In this document: positions 63,112 through 64,000 of the stretch, piece by piece
Position numbering within the stretch: the first letter of the stretch is position 1
How the letters are laid out: the number at the start of each line of letters is the position of its first letter
From: Acidiluteibacter sp963716125
GTDB lineage: Bacteria; Bacteroidota; Bacteroidia; Flavobacteriales_E; Vicingaceae
Reading direction: 5' to 3'
Length of the DNA: 64,000 bases
Assembly (NCBI GenBank): GCA_963716125.1
Contig: OY970294.1
Coordinates: 1,984,001-2,048,000, forward strand
Translations under genes and position numbers: made by a program
The notes under the pieces: generated by a model
What the model was told of the DNA's origin: nothing
The model's database searches: none
The model's input: only the letters and a program-made list of their open reading frames with translations

Positions 63112-64000
63112 TTAAAGCATATGTGGTATGTCCGAAGCCAATGTTGGATATGAGAAAATCATTGTTCTAATATCATTAACCTTCATCTTTGTTTTTATGG
63201 CCATTGCAAAGAGATTTATTGTTTCCTCTGTATGTGGTCCTATTAAATGAGCTCCCAAAATTGTTTGGGTTTCTTCGTCAATTATCGTTTTGAACGCATA
63301 TTCTTCTACATTCAAGCGTTTGGCATTGAACCAATTGCCAACCTCTTTATAATTTACCTGAATATTGTAATTCAGCTCTTTTGCTTTCGATTCAGTATAT
63401 CCAACAGAAGCCATAGTTGGCAAAGTGAAAACTACCGTTGGCATTGGCGGATAACTTATTTCTTTAGAATTGCCTTTAATGATATTTGAAGCAACCGTAT
63501 GACCTTCCAAAACTGCAACTGGCGTTAATGGCAAACCTTCTGTATTTGCTGCATCGCCTGCTGCATAAATATGTGGGTTTGAAATACTTTGCAGATACTT
63601 GTCTATCGTAACACCTTTGTTGGTAAATGCTATGTTCGCTTTTTCTAAATTTAAATCAAATATTGCAGGTGGTCTGCCGGCGGAATTAAATACAGCTTCA
63701 GCTTCAAAATATGCTGTTTTTTCTGCGGATTTACCTTTCACTCGATACTGGTTATCCACTTTCTCAATACCGGTAACATCTGTATTAAGAATGAGTTTTA
63801 TGCCTAACTCTTTTGTGGCAGAAACAAGATGATTTACAATATCCTGTTCAAAATTTTCCAAGGGATTTTCTCCACGATGAACAATAGTAACTTCTGCTCC
63901 ACATCGAGCTGCGATATGCGCAAACTCAAAAGCAATATATCCACCACCGATAAATAATAAAGATTTTGGTAATTCTGCTAAATTCAAGAAATCGGTACTG
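63112..64000 (-). CDS. Pyridine nucleotide-disulfide oxidoreductase, start outside window
   Basis: The frame is open to the right edge, reading STDFLNLAELPKSLLFIGGGYIAFEFAH, so the N-terminal FAD half lies beyond 64000. Visible are the NAD site GGGYIAFEFAHIAARCGAEVTIV, the FAD site NPHIYAAGDAANTEGLPLTPVA and a dimerisation domain ending ETINLFAMAIKTKMKVNDIRTMIFSYPTLASDIPHML. The C-terminus lacks the Cys pair of mercuric reductases. It resembles glutathione-reductase-like or mercuric-reductase-like flavoproteins. The nearby Cys-rich protein suggests metal or thiol stress. Confidence 0.85.
   Translation of the reverse strand, partial: STDFLNLAELPKSLLFIGGGYIAFEFAHIAARCGAEVTIVHRGENPLENFEQDIVNHLVSATKELGIKLILNTDVTGIEKVDNQYRVKGKSAEKTAYFEAEAVFNSAGRPPAIFDLNLEKANIAFTNKGVTIDKYLQSISNPHIYAAGDAANTEGLPLTPVAVLEGHTVASNIIKGNSKEISYPPMPTVVFTLPTMASVGYTESKAKELNYNIQVNYKEVGNWFNAKRLNVEEYAFKTIIDEETQTILGAHLIGPHTEETINLFAMAIKTKMKVNDIRTMIFSYPTLASDIPHML

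Noticed and set aside
63112..63987. Intact 291-residue flavoprotein starting at 63987
   Set aside because: The start would be TTG in the middle of a two-domain enzyme and the frame stays open to the window edge, so the gene is cut by the window.

Overview
The window is AT-rich bacterial chromosome from a member of the Bacteroidota, probably an environmental lineage near Flavobacteriales, Sphingobacteriales or Chitinophagales; the sequence does not resolve this further. Supporting signs are several type IX secretion (T9SS) sorting domains, a BshA-type bacillithiol gene, DUF6090, DUF2256 and DUF2805 genes, SusD-era style lipoprotein signals (SCKKEE), and Bacteroidota -7 boxes of the TAnnTTTG type. 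There are no rRNA or tRNA genes that I can see.

Layout. 1-9.6 kb: secreted and outer-membrane proteins (T9SS proteins, a PQQ-type sugar dehydrogenase, beta-barrels, three tandem paralogous lipoproteins) and an NRDE protein. 9.6-11 kb: ECF sigma, a putative anti-sigma and a Spy-like periplasmic protein, one operon. 11.3-14.6 kb: transketolase split into N and C subunits around a VWA gene, all peppered with single-base indels. 14.8-23.6 kb: ychF, then a tandemly duplicated block of large T9SS proteins. 24.1-28 kb: mutL, two rhomboid proteases and a small membrane protein. 28.9-40.8 kb: housekeeping genes in two operons (GH3/beta-lactamase fusion, bshA; glmM-type mutase, cysteine desulfurase, MBL hydrolase) and a minus-strand operon (TPR, phosphosulfolactate synthase, rhodanese, DUF368, aroE). 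40.8-52.4 kb: a photolyase-related cluster, MscS channel, AlkD-like repair, polysaccharide deacetylase, sterol desaturase, rlmF, with many broken genes and gene stubs.

52.5-62.8 kb is an accessory island and the most interesting part. Four gene units (HigBA; a DUF6090 gene; HEPN/MNT; a lipase), all on the minus strand, are separated by about 125-200 bp imperfect inverted-repeat elements sharing AACGGT..GTATATGAAAAGT at one end and TTTTTATATACGTTGTT at the other. The two ends of each gene unit are complementary (6, 6, 12 and 9 bp), exactly the relation between a cassette's first bases and its own attC inverse core in integrons. Three mobile elements have entered these junctions: an ORF-less group II intron, and two copies (one full, one only an end fragment) of an IS91-type element that carries its own tyrosine recombinase and sits at the same TTGTT position in both junctions. 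IS1595- and IS110-type elements have also entered one unit. I infer an integron-like cassette array with its own guild of site-directed mobile elements; no IntI-type integrase lies in the window.

Two kinds of gene damage should be kept apart. In 11.6-14.4 kb nearly every lesion is a one-base insertion within otherwise well-kept protein, which looks like sequence error. Truncated stubs and in-frame stops in 40.7-52.4 kb look like real decay.
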